A stretch of DNA of 64,000 nt from Neoceratodus forsteri (Eukaryota; Chordata; Ceratodontiformes; Ceratodontidae): positions 170,380,501 through 170,444,500 of the forward strand of contig CM028131.1 of the NCBI GenBank assembly GCA_016271365.2, read 5' to 3'. Both the position numbers and the translations under genes were made by a program. Below, piece by piece: positions 21,622 to 33,177 of the stretch. The notes under the pieces are model-generated. The model was not told the DNA's origin, did not search any database, and saw nothing but the letters and a program-made list of their open reading frames with translations. Numbering within the stretch: the first letter of the stretch is position 1; each line of letters starts with the position of its first letter.

Positions 21622-23019
21622 TCTTTCCAGTCTAGGTTCCAGGCTGAGCATAGTATGGAGACTGTTCTGGTGAGGGTGCTAAATGATCTCCTGATGACGT
21701 GGGACAGGAGAGAGCATACCATCTTAGTCATCCTGGACCTCTTGGTGGCATTTGACACTGTGGATCAAGAGGTGCTACTTGACCGTCTATGGTTTTGGTG
21801 TGGCCTGTTCAGTAATGTCATCAACTGATTCAGGTCATACCTGATAGGCAAAGTGCAGAGGATGACGATGGGGTTGTTGTCATCTAGCCTGAAGCCTCTG
21901 CTCCTCTGTTATGAGGGGTTCCACAAGGCTCGGTCTTGTTGCCCTTGCTGTTTACGGAGTACATTCTGCCACTGGGAGACATTATCAGGTGGTATGTGCA
22001 GGGGTTTCACAGTTATGCAGATGATACCCAGCTATACTTGTCCTGTGCACCTGAAACCCAGATGGCGGCATCTGTATTTAATAACTACCTAGAAGAAAAT
22101 CAGACTTTGATGACCCACAACTGGCTTAGACTTAACTCAGACAAGACCGAGGTACTAGTGATGGATCCAGGTCATGGTGGTGGTGGTGGGGGCAGGGGGA
22201 ACCCCCTGGATTAGTGCTGGGGTGGCCTCCCTTGCCCCATCCAGTCAAGTGAAGGATCTGGGCATGATCCTTGATGATGACCTGACACTTGATACTCAGG
22301 TGTCAGCCGTTGTTAAAAGTGGATTTTACCATCTCAGGAACATTGACCGGATCCTAGCCCTGATTCCACCAGGGGACCAGACCACAATGGTACAAGCTTT
22401 CGTTACGTCCAGGTTGGACTACTATAATGCCCTGTACCTGAGGTTATCTGGAGGCAATCCCCATTGGCTGCAGTTGGTGCAGAACATGGCAGCAAGATTG
22501 TTGACGAAAGTGAAAAGGAGTGAGCATATCACCCCCAGTCCTATGCAAACTGCACTGGCTGCCAGTCAGATGGAGGACTGTCTTCAAGGTAGGGCTCCTG
22601 ACCTACAAGACCCTACATGAAAGGGGGCCAGTTTATCTGCAACATCTCCTTGTTCCCTACCACTCACCATGGGCACTCCGTTCTGCCAAGGGTTGCCTCC
22701 TTGGATTTCCCAGGGCTAGGTTGTGGCATTTGGGGGACAGTGCTTTTTCTGTAGCCGCACCTACCCTGTGGAACTCATTGCCAAGATATCTTAGGGAGGC
22801 TCCCTCAGTAGAAGCCTTTAAAAATGGTCTGAAGACTTTTCTGTTCCAGCAGGCCTTTAACTGTTAAAATGATTTAATGTTGTTATAGATGGCCAGTTTT
22901 TAAATTATTCCTGACTCCCTGTTGAATATTGCTATATGAATGCTGTTATAATATTTGTTTTGGTTGTTTTTTAAATGTATAGTGTTCTGAGTCCCTCGAA
23001 AGAGGCACTTCATAAATAA
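21622..23019 (+). mobile_element. L2-clade LINE, 5'-truncated, inserted in copy D
   Basis: Protein pieces run from the RT (FQAEHSMETVLVRVLNDLLM, VILDLLVAFDTVDQEVLLDRL at about 21660-21790; [12 protein letters not shown] near 22010) through the thumb (SRLDYYNALYLRL, NMAARLLTKVKR) to the C-terminus (DSAFSVAAPTLWNSLPRYL at about 22740). This is classic L2 organisation. The YADD catalytic motif is intact. The 3' UTR ends in 'gaggcacttcataaataag' followed by a tetranucleotide array, the usual L2 ending. CR1 copy D is interrupted at 21621 and resumes after the array near 23117. Several frameshifts are present. Confidence 0.85.
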
Positions 23020-23021
23020 GG

Positions 23022-23085
<64 letters not shown>

Positions 23086-23106
23086 AATCTATCTATCTAT
23101 CTATCT
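23020..23106 (+). repeat. (TCTA)n microsatellite at the L2 3' end
   Basis: About 21 near-perfect tctatcta units with a single caat interruption. It sits directly after the L2 tail, where such elements carry short tandem tails used for self-priming. The length polymorphism is therefore probably seeded by the L2. Confidence 0.95.
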
Positions 23107-23869
23107 TGTTGCTTATAGTCTTCAGGATCTTAGGCAACATGGTTTCATAGGAAGGAGGTCATGCCAGACAAACCTGATGGAGTTCTTTGATTGGGTAACC
23201 AGGGAAGTGGATCAGGGAGGGGCGGTGGACATTGCCTATTTGGATTTCAGTAAGGCCTTTGATACCGTTCCACATAGAAGATTGATAAATATGTTGGGGA
23301 GTTTAGGACTGGGTACTAAGGTTGTTAAATGGGTAGAGAGTTGACTGGGCAGTAAGACTCAGAGACTGGTGGCAAAAGGAACCCACTCAGGAGTGGGCAA
23401 AGTGACCAGAGGGGCGCCAAAAGGATCAGTACTGGGCCCCATCCTGTTCAATTATTAGCGACATTACTGTAGAACTGGAAGGAAGTGTATGCCTCTTCCC
23501 AGACATGAAACTCTAACAGAGTGGACACACCAGCTGTAGTGGATAGAATGAGGGGTGATCTAAAAAACCTAAAAGAATGGTCAAGAAATTGGCAACTGGG
23601 TTTCAAGCTAAATAATTCATGTGGGGCACAAAAATCCAAGGGCAACACACAAATTGGTGGGGGGGGACACTGACTGTCATGGAGCTGGAAAGGGACCTGT
23701 TAGTGATAATTGCAGATGATCTAAAAGTTGCAAGACAGAGTGATAAGGAAGTGGGGAAGGTTAGCAAGATGCTGGGGTACATAGTTAGGTAAAATGCCGC
23801 CAACACAAAAATCATTGGTCAAAACACTAAATATCACAGAAATGCCATCTGCCCATTCAAACAGTAGGG

Positions 23870-24095
23870 ATGACACAACAGCTCTCTTGTTTCATGGGGG
23901 ACTTCGCCCCTTACACCCCCCGGAATGATTATAATCAACTCCAAGGGGGTGTGGACCTCGGGGAATGTTGCAACTCAGGAGGGGGGAAACTTTGTTTCTT
24001 GGTGAAAGAGGCAAAAATAAAATGTCAGGAATCAAACCCTGATCTTGTGGTCATCACCACTGCATGGTCTAGTGCCTTAGCCACTCTGCCATTGG
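23870..24095 (-). mobile_element. tRNA-derived SINE (Ser/Leu-like head)
   Basis: On the minus strand the head begins at about 24095 with gttccaatggcagagtggct, an A box of Ser/Leu tRNA type. About 50 bases on, gggtttgattcctg fits a B box. The body contains a short inverted G/C-rich stretch (ggggacttcgcccctta on the plus strand). The tail end is unclear. It lies in the gap between CR1 copy D pieces, where some CR1 sequence has also been lost. The internal polymerase III promoter is inferred from the boxes. Confidence 0.65.
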
Positions 24096-24612
24096 AACAG
24101 CTCAACCAGGCCCCAGACCTGCAGCCTCTTCATCCCTTCCCCATTCCTCCATACAGTGACAGGGGTAGCAGTTATTTCCTACCACTATTATACCCCTGTT
24201 GCTCTGAAAGGATTCATGCTTTACACAACACAGTTGTTCTTGCACTGTTCTTGCTGCGTTATATTCAGCAGGTACCTTTTCCAAAGGAAAAGATGCTGAA
24301 GAACACGGGAGCATGCTGTAAAATTAGAAGGGGGTAGGTTCAGAGGAAATGTGAGAAAACACTTCTTCACAGAAAGAATGGTAGATGAGTGTAAGAGCCT
24401 TCTGGCAGAGGTGGTGGGGTCAGAAACAATTATAGGATTTAAGAAGGCATAGGATAGACACAGTGTGATCTTAGAAGTAAAAGGGGAGGGACCATGGTCA
24501 GAATAAGTCAAGGTGATAGAGTAAACAGTAGATAGGGAGTGTATAGAGTAACTATGGACTAGGTGGGCCAAGCGACCCTTATCTGCGACACCTTCTATGT
24601 TTCTATGTATCC

Positions 24613-25680
24613 AGACAAGCATTTATTGGCCTATCGGATATGGTTCTCCCAACACAAAGAAGCCTGCCATGATTCCACGGGGCACCCACACGGCCTGGTC
24701 AAGCAAGACAACTATGCTCCCATCCCTCCCTCTCTTTTATTTATTTATTTTTTTTGCTTTAAAACTTTTCCACTTTTTTTGTTGTTGTGTGCTCTCTGCC
24801 TGTAGGCATCATAGTGTACACTGCGTCATTGCCTCAGTGCCTGGGATTAATGAAGGCCATGATGATAGGTAGCTGCAAGGGCAGCCCCACACAGTCACTG
24901 GACAAGTGGCAAGGTGGTTAGGGCCCCATCACTCATTGGAGCATGACTACTGCTTCTTTTGTCCACCCTGCTGTCTCCAAGTTGCTCCTGCCACATCGCA
25001 ACCAATTTTATCCTTTCTACTCTTTTTTGAATCAACAGACCTGCTGTGACCACTGCTCCTGCTGGACTGTCTGTCCCCCGTGCCTGTTGCACTGGACCCT
25101 CAAACTCTGAACTCTCCCCAAAGTCCACCATGCCCTTCTACCCCAGCATGGAGCCCCTGCCAGCTGATTCCACCCAGCTAACTCTTTGACCCCCTCCCCC
25201 AGCTGGAACTGTAGCAGACCCCTGGACAAAAGTAGAAGATGACCATGAGCTGCTAGCCCAACAATGATGACAAATATGGCCTGACATACTGTCCCACCAA
25301 CTTGTACCTGGGAGCCCACTTGAAATGCTGTTGCCACCACCCCAGCCTCAATCCAGGACCCTGGATCAGGCCCAGATCCCTCTTTGCACAGACCTACCTT
25401 AATCCACCATGTGTCCAGGTAAAAATGTGTGTGTGTGGGGGGTTTCTTTCTTCAAAGCTTGGTAGTCAAGACAAAAGAGGGTGATCCTCTTCAACCTTGA
25501 CCTTAAATATCTACTTTGACCACACCTCCCCAGGGGCTATCTCTCAGCATGGGGTCAAAGATCATTAGCCTAACTTTCCCTGGTTTGGCCACCCGGGAAG
25601 GTCGGACCACCAGATTGGTCCAGTGGCTTTGGGCAGGAAGCCTTCTGGTGATATCTGAGAGGAGCAAATTATTCAAACTG
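24613..25680. other. No gene recognised
   Basis: Short frames on both strands overlap at 24895-25484 without a recognisable domain. A T-rich run lies at 24730-24785 and a short (GT)n at 25427-25438. The minus-strand frames at 24895-25340 are Gln- and Gly-rich but show no family signature. Confidence 0.4.
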
Positions 25681-25682
25681 AT

Positions 25683-25970
25683 GTTACACTGAGAGGTAAT
25701 TTAACTTAGTGGATAGAGTGCAGAGCTGTAAACCCTGAGGCCTGGGATTGAATCCCACAACCGCTTCCTTCATACTGTGTGACCTTGAGAAAGTCACTTA
25801 AGCTCAATATGCAAAATCTGTCTGCACTCAGTAATCAAACCCTTTGTTCCCTTTCATCTCTTTACATGCTGAAAACAGCAGTGGCACTCTTTCCCCTCCC
25901 TTACCTGGATTGTAATGTGCTCTGGATCATGCCTGTATGAAAGATGCTGTGTAAAAACAAATTATTTTCC
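25683..25970 (+). mobile_element. MIR-like CORE-SINE
   Basis: The tRNA-like head has an A-box-like tagtggatagag and a B-box-like ggattgaatccc. It is followed by the CORE/MIR phrase 'gtgaccttgagaaagtcact'. The 3' end (gctctggatcatgcctgtat, then gatgctgtgtaaaaac) resembles the L2 tail that MIR elements share. The order head, core, L2-type tail is that of MIR/CORE-SINEs, which are moved by L2 proteins. L2 copies are present in the window. Confidence 0.7.
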
Positions 25971-25974
25971 TTCC

Positions 25975-27890
25975 TTTACACAGTCCAGCAACAACACAAT
26001 TAGAACATACTGTAGCAAGGACATGGGGACAAAGAGAAGACCAAACAAGTGCACCAAGGCCTGCACTCCTTTTAGTTTAAGGTACTGTGTGATGTAATGT
26101 GCCATACATACTCATTTCAGACAAACAATGCCCTGACTCCCTTTCAATCAGTTACTGGTAACCATCGTAAAATGAGAACATATAAAGTCATCTTGTCCTA
26201 CAGAAATGTTCAATGTAGCCATTATTCTCTGTGATGTGTAAACAGTTTTTTTCCGACAGATGATGAAACTGTCCCTGCTGAAGCCAAAGTCAAGATTATG
26301 GCTGCATGGCATTATTGGGGCAGCTGACATGTATTGTGTTTGAAATCAATACAGTACAGCAGTATTACTCAACGTGACTTGGGGTACAGTTGTTGAAGAT
26401 TGCACTATGTGTAAATTTATAGGTTCATAGGTTGTTTTCAAGTTCAGTAGGCTTGCACCTTTTTGGAACTTGCCACCTTCAGATCTGTAAAGGTTTACAT
26501 TTTACTTTCCACATAACGTATTCATCTTTTATACATGATATATTTTATCTGAGTCCTAATGGGCCTCTAATGGCTGTTAGATGAAGAAATAATCTTTCTA
26601 GATGATGAAATAATCTTTCCAGAGCTAACTAAAGCGCTCCCCTGATAAGATGATAACTAATATTGTTGCTGTCCTTTAATCCCAGTTTATGGATAAATGC
26701 CCATATATGGTAATATAGAAGGGCTGGCTGCAGCTGGCATTCTGATTGTAGCAGATGGGCCTTACTCCTTGTCAGGCCAGTGACTGGAACAAACTACCAA
26801 CCTACCTCCTACTAACCCCTAGCCATTCAGCTCTCTGAATGTTGATGCAGGGTCACTTCAAGGACCCCACTCACTAACCTCCACCTGCTGCCTCCATTTC
26901 CCAGGAATTTAGTCTCCTTACTCCTCTCACAATGTCCAGATCCAAGAAGCTCCATAGTACGCACATGAGACAGGCATTTCCCACATACTCTTCCCCTGTA
27001 ATTGTGGCTAATGTGATCCCTGTACTTGCTAGATTATGAAACTCCTCTGTTGTACCTGTATGCAAAAGAGTTTATCACCATGAACTAAAGCCAGCTCTCT
27101 CACTGTATTAAATTACAATTCAAGCACTTCATACCCTAATTGTGGCAAGGGACCCTAAGGAAAATAAGATACTTCATTTTTTAGGACCCCCTTGCAATCT
27201 GAAAGATGCGAATTTCAAATCATTTAAAAATAAATTAACATACTTGCATGTAACACTGAGCTACAAAACAATGCATGCACAAGACAAAGGGAGGATGCCA
27301 GTGCAAATTCCAGTTTTGTGCTATTCTAGCATCCTCCTGAATGTGTTCAAACTTCTGTGGCTTTTTTTCAAAGCCACATCAAGGTTTGTAACAGTTTTGG
27401 TATTACGTGACATCTTGATTTTAACAAATGACACATGCATCAGTTTTTTTGACACAGGCAGAGTCCATTTTGCCACGTATCACAGATATGCATCAAAGGC
27501 AGATTGTCTCTTAGGTGGTCTAACTTTTGGACCCAGCTTTGGAAATTCCATGAATAAATGAATGAGCTCATTTGAAAATCCTGCACACAGGATTTATATA
27601 AGAAATATACTGACCTTTGCAGAAAATAATGTGCATAATCTTTATTCAGCACATGCAACATGCAAGCCAGGTATATGAAGACCACCATCTTCTTCTTCTT
27701 TGGAATGGCACAGTTATAGTTATCATATCTCACTTGCCTCCATCATTTTGTAGCCTTTTCTAGGCTTCCCCAGAGACCCCCTGACCAGTTTGCCTCACTT
27801 CCTTCCAGCCAGGTAATTTTACAAAGCAGCTAGAGCAGTTGGATTGAATGTGCCAGGTCATGTGTGAGACAGGATGGAAAGGACTGGCAC
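25975..27890. other. No gene recognised
   Basis: Mostly AT-rich sequence. A 63-codon minus-strand frame at 26874-27065 (ITGEEYVGNACLMC, NSWEMEAAGGG) and a 139-codon plus frame at 27142-27561 have no family I can name. The second is leucine- and phenylalanine-rich like translated AT-rich noncoding DNA. Neither is called a gene. Confidence 0.4.
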
Positions 27891-27896
27891 AGCCCA

Positions 27897-28062
27897 CTGC
27901 TCACCACCACAACCAACCACTGACTGAGCTCTCAGTGAGCGCTGTGCTATATTCAGTACATGCTCATTGATTGACAGCTCACTGTCAATCAGTGAGTACA
28001 AACTGAATATAGTAAAGTGCTCAATGAGAGCTCAGTTGGTGGTTGGCTGTGGTGGTGAGCTG
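27897..28062. repeat. Palindrome, ~80 bp arms (foldback element)
   Basis: The arm 27897-27977 and the arm 27982-28062 are reverse complements with about 85% agreement. Shared blocks include caccaccacaaccaacc / ggttggctgtggtggtg, gagctctca / tgagagctc, atattcag / ctgaatat and ttgacag / ctgtcaa. The spacer is only about 4 bases, so single strands would form a long hairpin. This shape suits a foldback-type nonautonomous DNA element. No transposase is visible. Confidence 0.8.
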
Positions 28063-28084
28063 CTCCAGTCACCGGCTCAGTTTG

Positions 28085-28540
28085 GGGATGGGGCAGTGTG
28101 GTGGGACACTGCCTTCCAGGGTAGAGGGGTAGGGGTTCATTATACCACCAGTGATGTGATAACATGGCATAATGGGGGATCGGGGCTTGGAGGGGTGCTA
28201 GATCACCTAGGAATTATAATACATAATTATTTCTTTGTTGACATTGGGGATCTTGGATTGGGGAATGGGGTCCACTAGTACACCTTGGAATCATAATATA
28301 TGATTATTTCTTGGGAACATTGGGGAGGGGGGTCTGCAAGTCCACCAGGGAGGGGTTTATTTTACTATTTATGTATACAGAGGTAATTGGGGATTGGGGA
28401 TTAGAGGGTGCACTAGACCACCAGGGAATTATACTAATTATTTTGGTTTTGGGGACATTGGGGCTGGGGCTGTCCACTAGACCACCAGGGAAAACTTCAG
28501 TTGTACTAATGGGGATTGGAGCTGGGGAGGGTCGAGTGGG
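28085..28540. repeat. Degenerate tandem repeat, ~64-77 bp unit
   Basis: About five units repeat the phrase cactagaccaccagggaatt, followed by an AT-rich middle (ataatacataattatttc) and a run of ggacattgggg. The repeats begin about 20 bp after the palindrome, so the two may be parts of one element. Open frames across it on both strands reflect the repeat, not a gene. Confidence 0.75.
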
Positions 28541-28905
28541 TCCAAGATTGGCGCACAGCAGCTCCACAGCTTGTGGCAATCCTCCACATGGAAACATGTG
28601 CCACATGTTTGGTGCACAGCCTGAGTTGTCACAAGCTAAGGGACTTTCCTTCTGGGTCCCTGCCTGATAGAAAATTGTGTTCAGAGTCCCTGGCACACCT
28701 GGCATTTATGCAAGCTACCATTTGCAACAGCTTGCATCAGTCTAAGGCCCTTTTAAGAATCTAGCCCTTTGTATTTAGTTCCTTGATCTCTGGCCTGGAA
28801 AAGCATCACTATAGCATGACTTTAACTATATTCTATGATTGTTTCAATCTCACCAACTTTTTGATCCATGACCTTCAGTTTAAATCATAATCTTGCAAGG
28901 CTTCC
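28541..28905. other. No gene recognised
   Basis: This stretch contains a small inverted pair around catgtgccacatg (28590-28615) and otherwise nothing recognisable. It could be the remaining end of the palindromic element. Confidence 0.35.
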
Positions 28906-29620
28906 CTCCCCCATTGTCTTTCTTACCCTGGTTGGCACCACCCTTGCAGTTGTTTTTCCACATTAAGTACCTTGGTGTGTGGCTGGACATAAGCCTTGAT
29001 TACTCCGCCCACATCAATGCCATTCAAAAAGAACCACACCCCACTGTCAGAGCCCTCTGTCACAAAAAAGACTGCTTACCACTCCCAGTCAGCTATGATT
29101 CTCCCAGTATTTGACTGTGCAGATGTGGTTTATGGTACAGCTCCCAACTCCACTCTCTCTCGGGACTGGACACCCTTTTCCATGCCTTAAGCCATTTTGC
29201 CTGGACTTTCCCCCTCCGATACCCATCATTACTCCCTCTACATCAACCTCCCTCTCCCTCCTCTTTCTTTCTACCACCTCACACTTTGCCTGCTTTCTTT
29301 ATCTAAATGTTGGTTGTCCACTCTCCCTTCTTACCTGTCCTCTCCGTTAGCCACTCAGCCTCCTATTTACTCTGCTCTAGGGGCTCCTGTACCTTCTGTA
29401 TTCCCTGCTCCAAACCTGCTACAGGGAAAACTGCTTTCTCCTCTTCTCTCCCCTACATCTGGAACAACCTTGCCTCCCCCAACTTTGCTCATCCTCTTCT
29501 TATTTCTCCCTCAAACATGAACTGAATCTCCACTTTGCTCCCCTTCTGCTCCTGTTCTGGCCCTGGCTACTCTGTCCCTCACCTCTCCCCATACATACTG
29601 TTTGTCCTCCTGAAATAGGT
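28906..29620 (+). mobile_element. LINE C-terminal fragment (L2/Rex-like)
   Basis: Translated pieces read KYLGVWLDISLDYSAHIN, an RT thumb phrase, then ILPVFDCADVVYGTAPNSTL and, at 29450-29520, an IWNNLASPNF phrase like the 'LWNSLP' box at the end of non-LTR reverse transcriptases. The order and spacing fit the last 200 or so residues of an L2/Rex-type LINE. The clade is uncertain, and frameshifts are frequent. The RT core is missing. Confidence 0.6.
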
Positions 29621-29627
29621 GGTAGAA

Positions 29628-30082
29628 GAAGAAGAATCTGCATTTTTATAGCGCTTTTCATACACAGTATCCCAAAGCACTTTATAAGCAGTGCTAGACT
29701 GGTAGTGAAGTGACTGAATGTGTGGTGACGGCCATATCACACATCATCACCCACACATAGCCTGGATAATTGCATGAACAAGTTTATGGGAAGGGGAATG
29801 TTGGCCAGGACCCGGGAATGTTCCCTGCTCTTATGAAGAGTGCCCTGGGTTCTTTTACTTCCACCTGGACACCCACCAAGACAACACCAGGATGGGTAGA
29901 AGGGACCGCGGTTTAACATCTCATCCGAAGGATGGCACACCGCAGCAGTACAGCACCCCCCAATACTGCACTCAGATGCCAGCGATTTTTAGGTGCAAGT
30001 ACAATCCCAGTGTGGGACGAGAACCCACGACTTTCTGGTCCAGAGGCGGATGTGCTACCAACTGAGCCACGCTGACACCTCA
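29628..30082 (-). mobile_element. ~455 bp tRNA-derived SINE with LINE-like tail
   Basis: On the minus strand the head at 30082-30010 is tRNA-like: gcgtggctcagttggtagc is a good A box and gtgggttctcgtcccac a good B box, about 45 bases apart. The body has catccttcggatgagatg followed by ttaaaccg, a block I recall from SINEs of cartilaginous and bony fishes. The 3' end has agtgctttgggata and gcgctataaaaatgc, like L2-type tails, and a short gaa repeat. It probably depends on a LINE for movement. No target duplication was found. Confidence 0.78.
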
Positions 30083-30287
30083 TATGGTGCTCATATGTCC
30101 ACCTTTATCAGCTTTTCTTGTGGCTTGATAGCCTCCATTTTGTCATTTAATTTTGGTTGCATTTTGTTCATTCCCACCTGTATCTTTGGCTGTACAATCT
30201 TTACTGTACATTTTGTATATTTTGCCTGTTTACTGTATATTTTAAATATATTATTCTCTTCTATCTTATGGTCATGAGTGGGAATTA

Positions 30288-30545
30288 TCTGGAGGGAGGG
30301 AGGTTCTGAAGAAATGTGAGGGGGTACTTCTTTGCAGAAAGGATGGTGGAACCCTGGAACAGTCTGTCAGCTGAGGCGGTGGGTGCAAACACAGTCAGGG
30401 GATTCAAAAAGGTATGGGATAGAATGAAGGGAATAGTGGTCACCTGGGGTGACAAGGCCAGGGAGGAGAATGGGGATAGGATGAGGAGGGTTAGTACCCT
30501 GGAGGAACAATAGGTTCCTGTACCCTTCCTTCCAGTAGCAACTTG
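30288..30545 (+). mobile_element. CR1 C-terminal scrap, copy F
   Basis: A 65-codon frame reads MRGYFFAERMVEPWNSLSAE, then TVRGFKKVWDRMKGIV, the last domain of CR1 ORF2 (compare RKYFFTERVVDAWN in other copies). The copy lacks RT and ends without the usual 3' tail, so both ends are truncated. Confidence 0.75.
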
Positions 30546-33177
30546 AAACAAACCTTGTCTCAGTGTGCCTTTCTTGGTTGCCAGTTTTCAGTTTTCAGAG
30601 CCCGACACCATTGCAACAACTTTGCAAAAATGTAGTATTTAGGCACAATATTGCCTATATTTAATATATTTTTTCTGTAATTTTCAGCCTTACTTCTTTA
30701 TTACTAAAGACATTTGCATATAAACAGGATCATTGCCTTATGTGTTCTGACTTCTTCCCTGCACCTGACATCACAGTTCTGTTTATGACATCACAATCTG
30801 TCGCTTTGGAGATAATAATCATGCCATAAAAGGGATTATTATGTCAGGTGTAGGCAAGCAGAAAGAGCAGATAAAGTCTAAGGGATAGTAATCCTCTTTC
30901 ATACAACTGTCCTCGGTAATAAAGAAATAAGGGGAAAGAATTATAGAAAGTACATGAAATATAATCTGAATTGTGTCTAAATCTCACATTTTTCAAGTTT
31001 TTCTAATGTTGTCAGAGGCTTTTTAGACAATGCGTAGATAAATAACATGAACAAGTCTTTAGCATGTCTATAATTGACACTGGTTAAGACATACAGAAAT
31101 ATAGTAAGCAAGATGTTTTTGCAGCGGTGATATACAATGCATGCATTCTGCACCTATAATCATGCAATAACTGCACCAGGAATATTTGCATGCATGCAGA
31201 AATGCATGTAGTAGGCACGCTTTGTAACTACTGCACTCATGCTGCTTTTCAACATGTTACAATGTATAAAATGTAAAGTTAGTGATATTTATTCAATTTC
31301 CACAATTTCATAATTGTCATAGTATAACATCCCATAGAGTATACATTTTAGTCTGACTCTGTTGAAAGAAATGAAATTGCCAGAAGGCTGCTTATGTTCC
31401 TTATTGACATTAGACTGGCCGGAGTGATGAAACTTTGTTGATGATGGGGACAAACGTCTGGAAAACCTGAACAACCTGGGTGATTAGTCAGATTGCTGGA
31501 ATCTCAGATTAGTGTAGCCAAATGCAAGGTGGTATAATTATGGAACAAAAACAGAGGTATGACTGTGAAAGTGTGCTGTTAAACCTCCAAATACCTGTCT
31601 AATTCTGTTTCACAAGTCTACTGCAGTAGCGCACTCTGAATATCTTTACTGTCCTTTCCTTTACTTTCCCCCTTTTAATTCCCTTTTTCCAGGCAGGCCA
31701 CCTGGATAAGAGGCCCTTTATATCACTTTCATTTCATTAAAAAGACAGATATGGAGCTTCAGTAGCCCCCATGATAGGCTACAGTGTATAGACCTGGGGT
31801 TTAGCATATTTGGGCTAGTAGGTCCTCTTTTCATGTTTAAGCAATGCCCAGGAAACAAATGTGAATGCCAAATATAGGGGACTTCTCCTCACAGTGCAAG
31901 CACTTAGTTTATTTAGGCAGAGAAAAATAAAGATAGTAAAAGGATTCAGAGTCTGCCTGCTGGTCACCCAATCCCTTAGTGTGTTGTTGTAAGGTTCCCT
32001 AGATATGCCTTAGCAACACTATTTTGACCCAAAAACAGTTTACTTTTCCTTACTGTTTAACTTTATTATTTTTGGTAAGGTGACATGGAAAGGCAAAATG
32101 CCAGCATCAAAAATGGTTTTAAACATAAGCAGATTTGAAATTAAAGGGACTGCTTTTGTTTGCTTGTGCTGCAATGTGTTTAGCACTCCCAAAAGAAACT
32201 CCTAAACAAAAATATGTAGTATTTCAGATATTGTAAGATAAATGATGGACTCTTTTCAGTTTTACTCCTTTTCACAGCAGTCTGGCTCCTGTTAATATTA
32301 AAGAGTAAAGCTTACCAGATAATGGATATTCAGGCCTTTAGCCAGAGGTAATCCTTGCAGCTATTTGCACTTGTTGCTCTTGTTGTTTTCCTAGGAGGTA
32401 GCCGGCCCATTTCTCACCATAGTTATACTGTGGATAGGTTGAGGGAAGGGCTAAACTTGGTAAGAGTACTGTTTTTCGTTAAACCTGTATTATATTTCAT
32501 TTCAGAGATGTCAATGTTTTGTAATAAAGATATATTGAATGTCCCTTGGCTTAGAATGAAATAAAAGTGTTTTATAAATGAAAATCTGTATTGAAGAGTA
32601 TAGGGAGCGGAGTCTGAAGTGATCACCTGATGATTCCCTAGGATAAAAGGAGACTCATTCTTGTGATACCTTCAGATTCATTTTGGGATCAGCCAGTACT
32701 GGTCCATTTGGGAGTCTGCACTTACAGACTAAGATAATTGAAATGCCAGGTGGCCTTTTAGTTTGCTGATATTGCCTGTGGAAACATTCATTTATTTTTG
32801 TACCTTTTATGTTTCTTTCTGTATTCCTGCAACGTTAATAGTTTTATATTTTCTTTTTTTTTTTTGCTGTTACTTTAATAAAGCTTTAGGCTTGGCAATT
32901 TTTTTAGCCTTGCCACATTACCTTTTTGTGTCAGTGTCCATCATTACACCCACAGCCTATGACAATGACCTTCAAGCTGTGTTGGTTTCATCTTGCTGAA
33001 GTGGAGGAGGAAAATGATCTGGTGGAGGATGGAGGATGAAGCATGACAAACTGTTTGGGACTTCTGTCAAGGGGTGCAGGTGCATCAACAGTGGGGTGAC
33101 CAGCAAGCCAGGAGCAGCAATCCTGCCACTTTTCAATGCCTTCAGTCACCCCTTGGATTACTGCATGCAGTTCAGAG
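30546..33177. other. Gene-free AT-rich stretch
   Basis: About 2.6 kb with open frames of at most about 78 codons and no recognisable domain. It contains a possible hammerhead-like motif at about 31435-31470, described among the findings. No other repeat could be named. Some of it may be unique sequence. Confidence 0.5.

Larger units (their letters stand above)
17111..24612 (+). mobile_element. CR1-clade LINE, copy D, split by four insertions
   Basis: CR1 protein appears in five consecutive pieces in the same orientation: endonuclease and linker 17111-17929, linker 18557-18767, RT start 21327-21621, RT core 23117-23790 and C-terminus plus 3' tail 24265-24612. Each break falls where another element begins, and the next piece picks up the CR1 protein again. 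For example ...VDTS is followed after copy E by VLRELKTLKVDKAIGPDGVHP, and ...IVEHLES is followed after the L2 by LQDLRQHGF. Only the last break also loses several hundred bases. The 3' end is the shared ttctatgtttctatgt tail. The RT catalytic box at about 23490 is decayed. Confidence 0.85.

Noticed and set aside
23020..23106. CRISPR-like or regulatory repeat
   Set aside because: A perfect tetranucleotide array at an L2 3' end, with no spacers. The genome is clearly vertebrate.
24040..24095. tRNA-Ser/Leu gene on the minus strand
   Set aside because: Only the A- and B-box regions match. The flanking sequence is SINE body and no full cloverleaf can be drawn.
26874..27065. 63-codon minus-strand frame with a protein-like composition
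   Set aside because: No family is recognised, the frame is short, and there is no adjacent coding context. It could be a decayed mobile-element piece but cannot be supported.
27142..27561. 139-codon plus-strand frame
   Set aside because: The composition is that of translated AT-rich noncoding DNA (many Phe, Leu, Lys, Ser), with no domain and no upstream promoter or splice signals that persuade.
30010..30082. tRNA gene on the minus strand
   Set aside because: A and B boxes are good, but the sequence continues into a SINE body and LINE-like tail and the acceptor stem does not pair, so it is the head of a SINE, not a tRNA gene.
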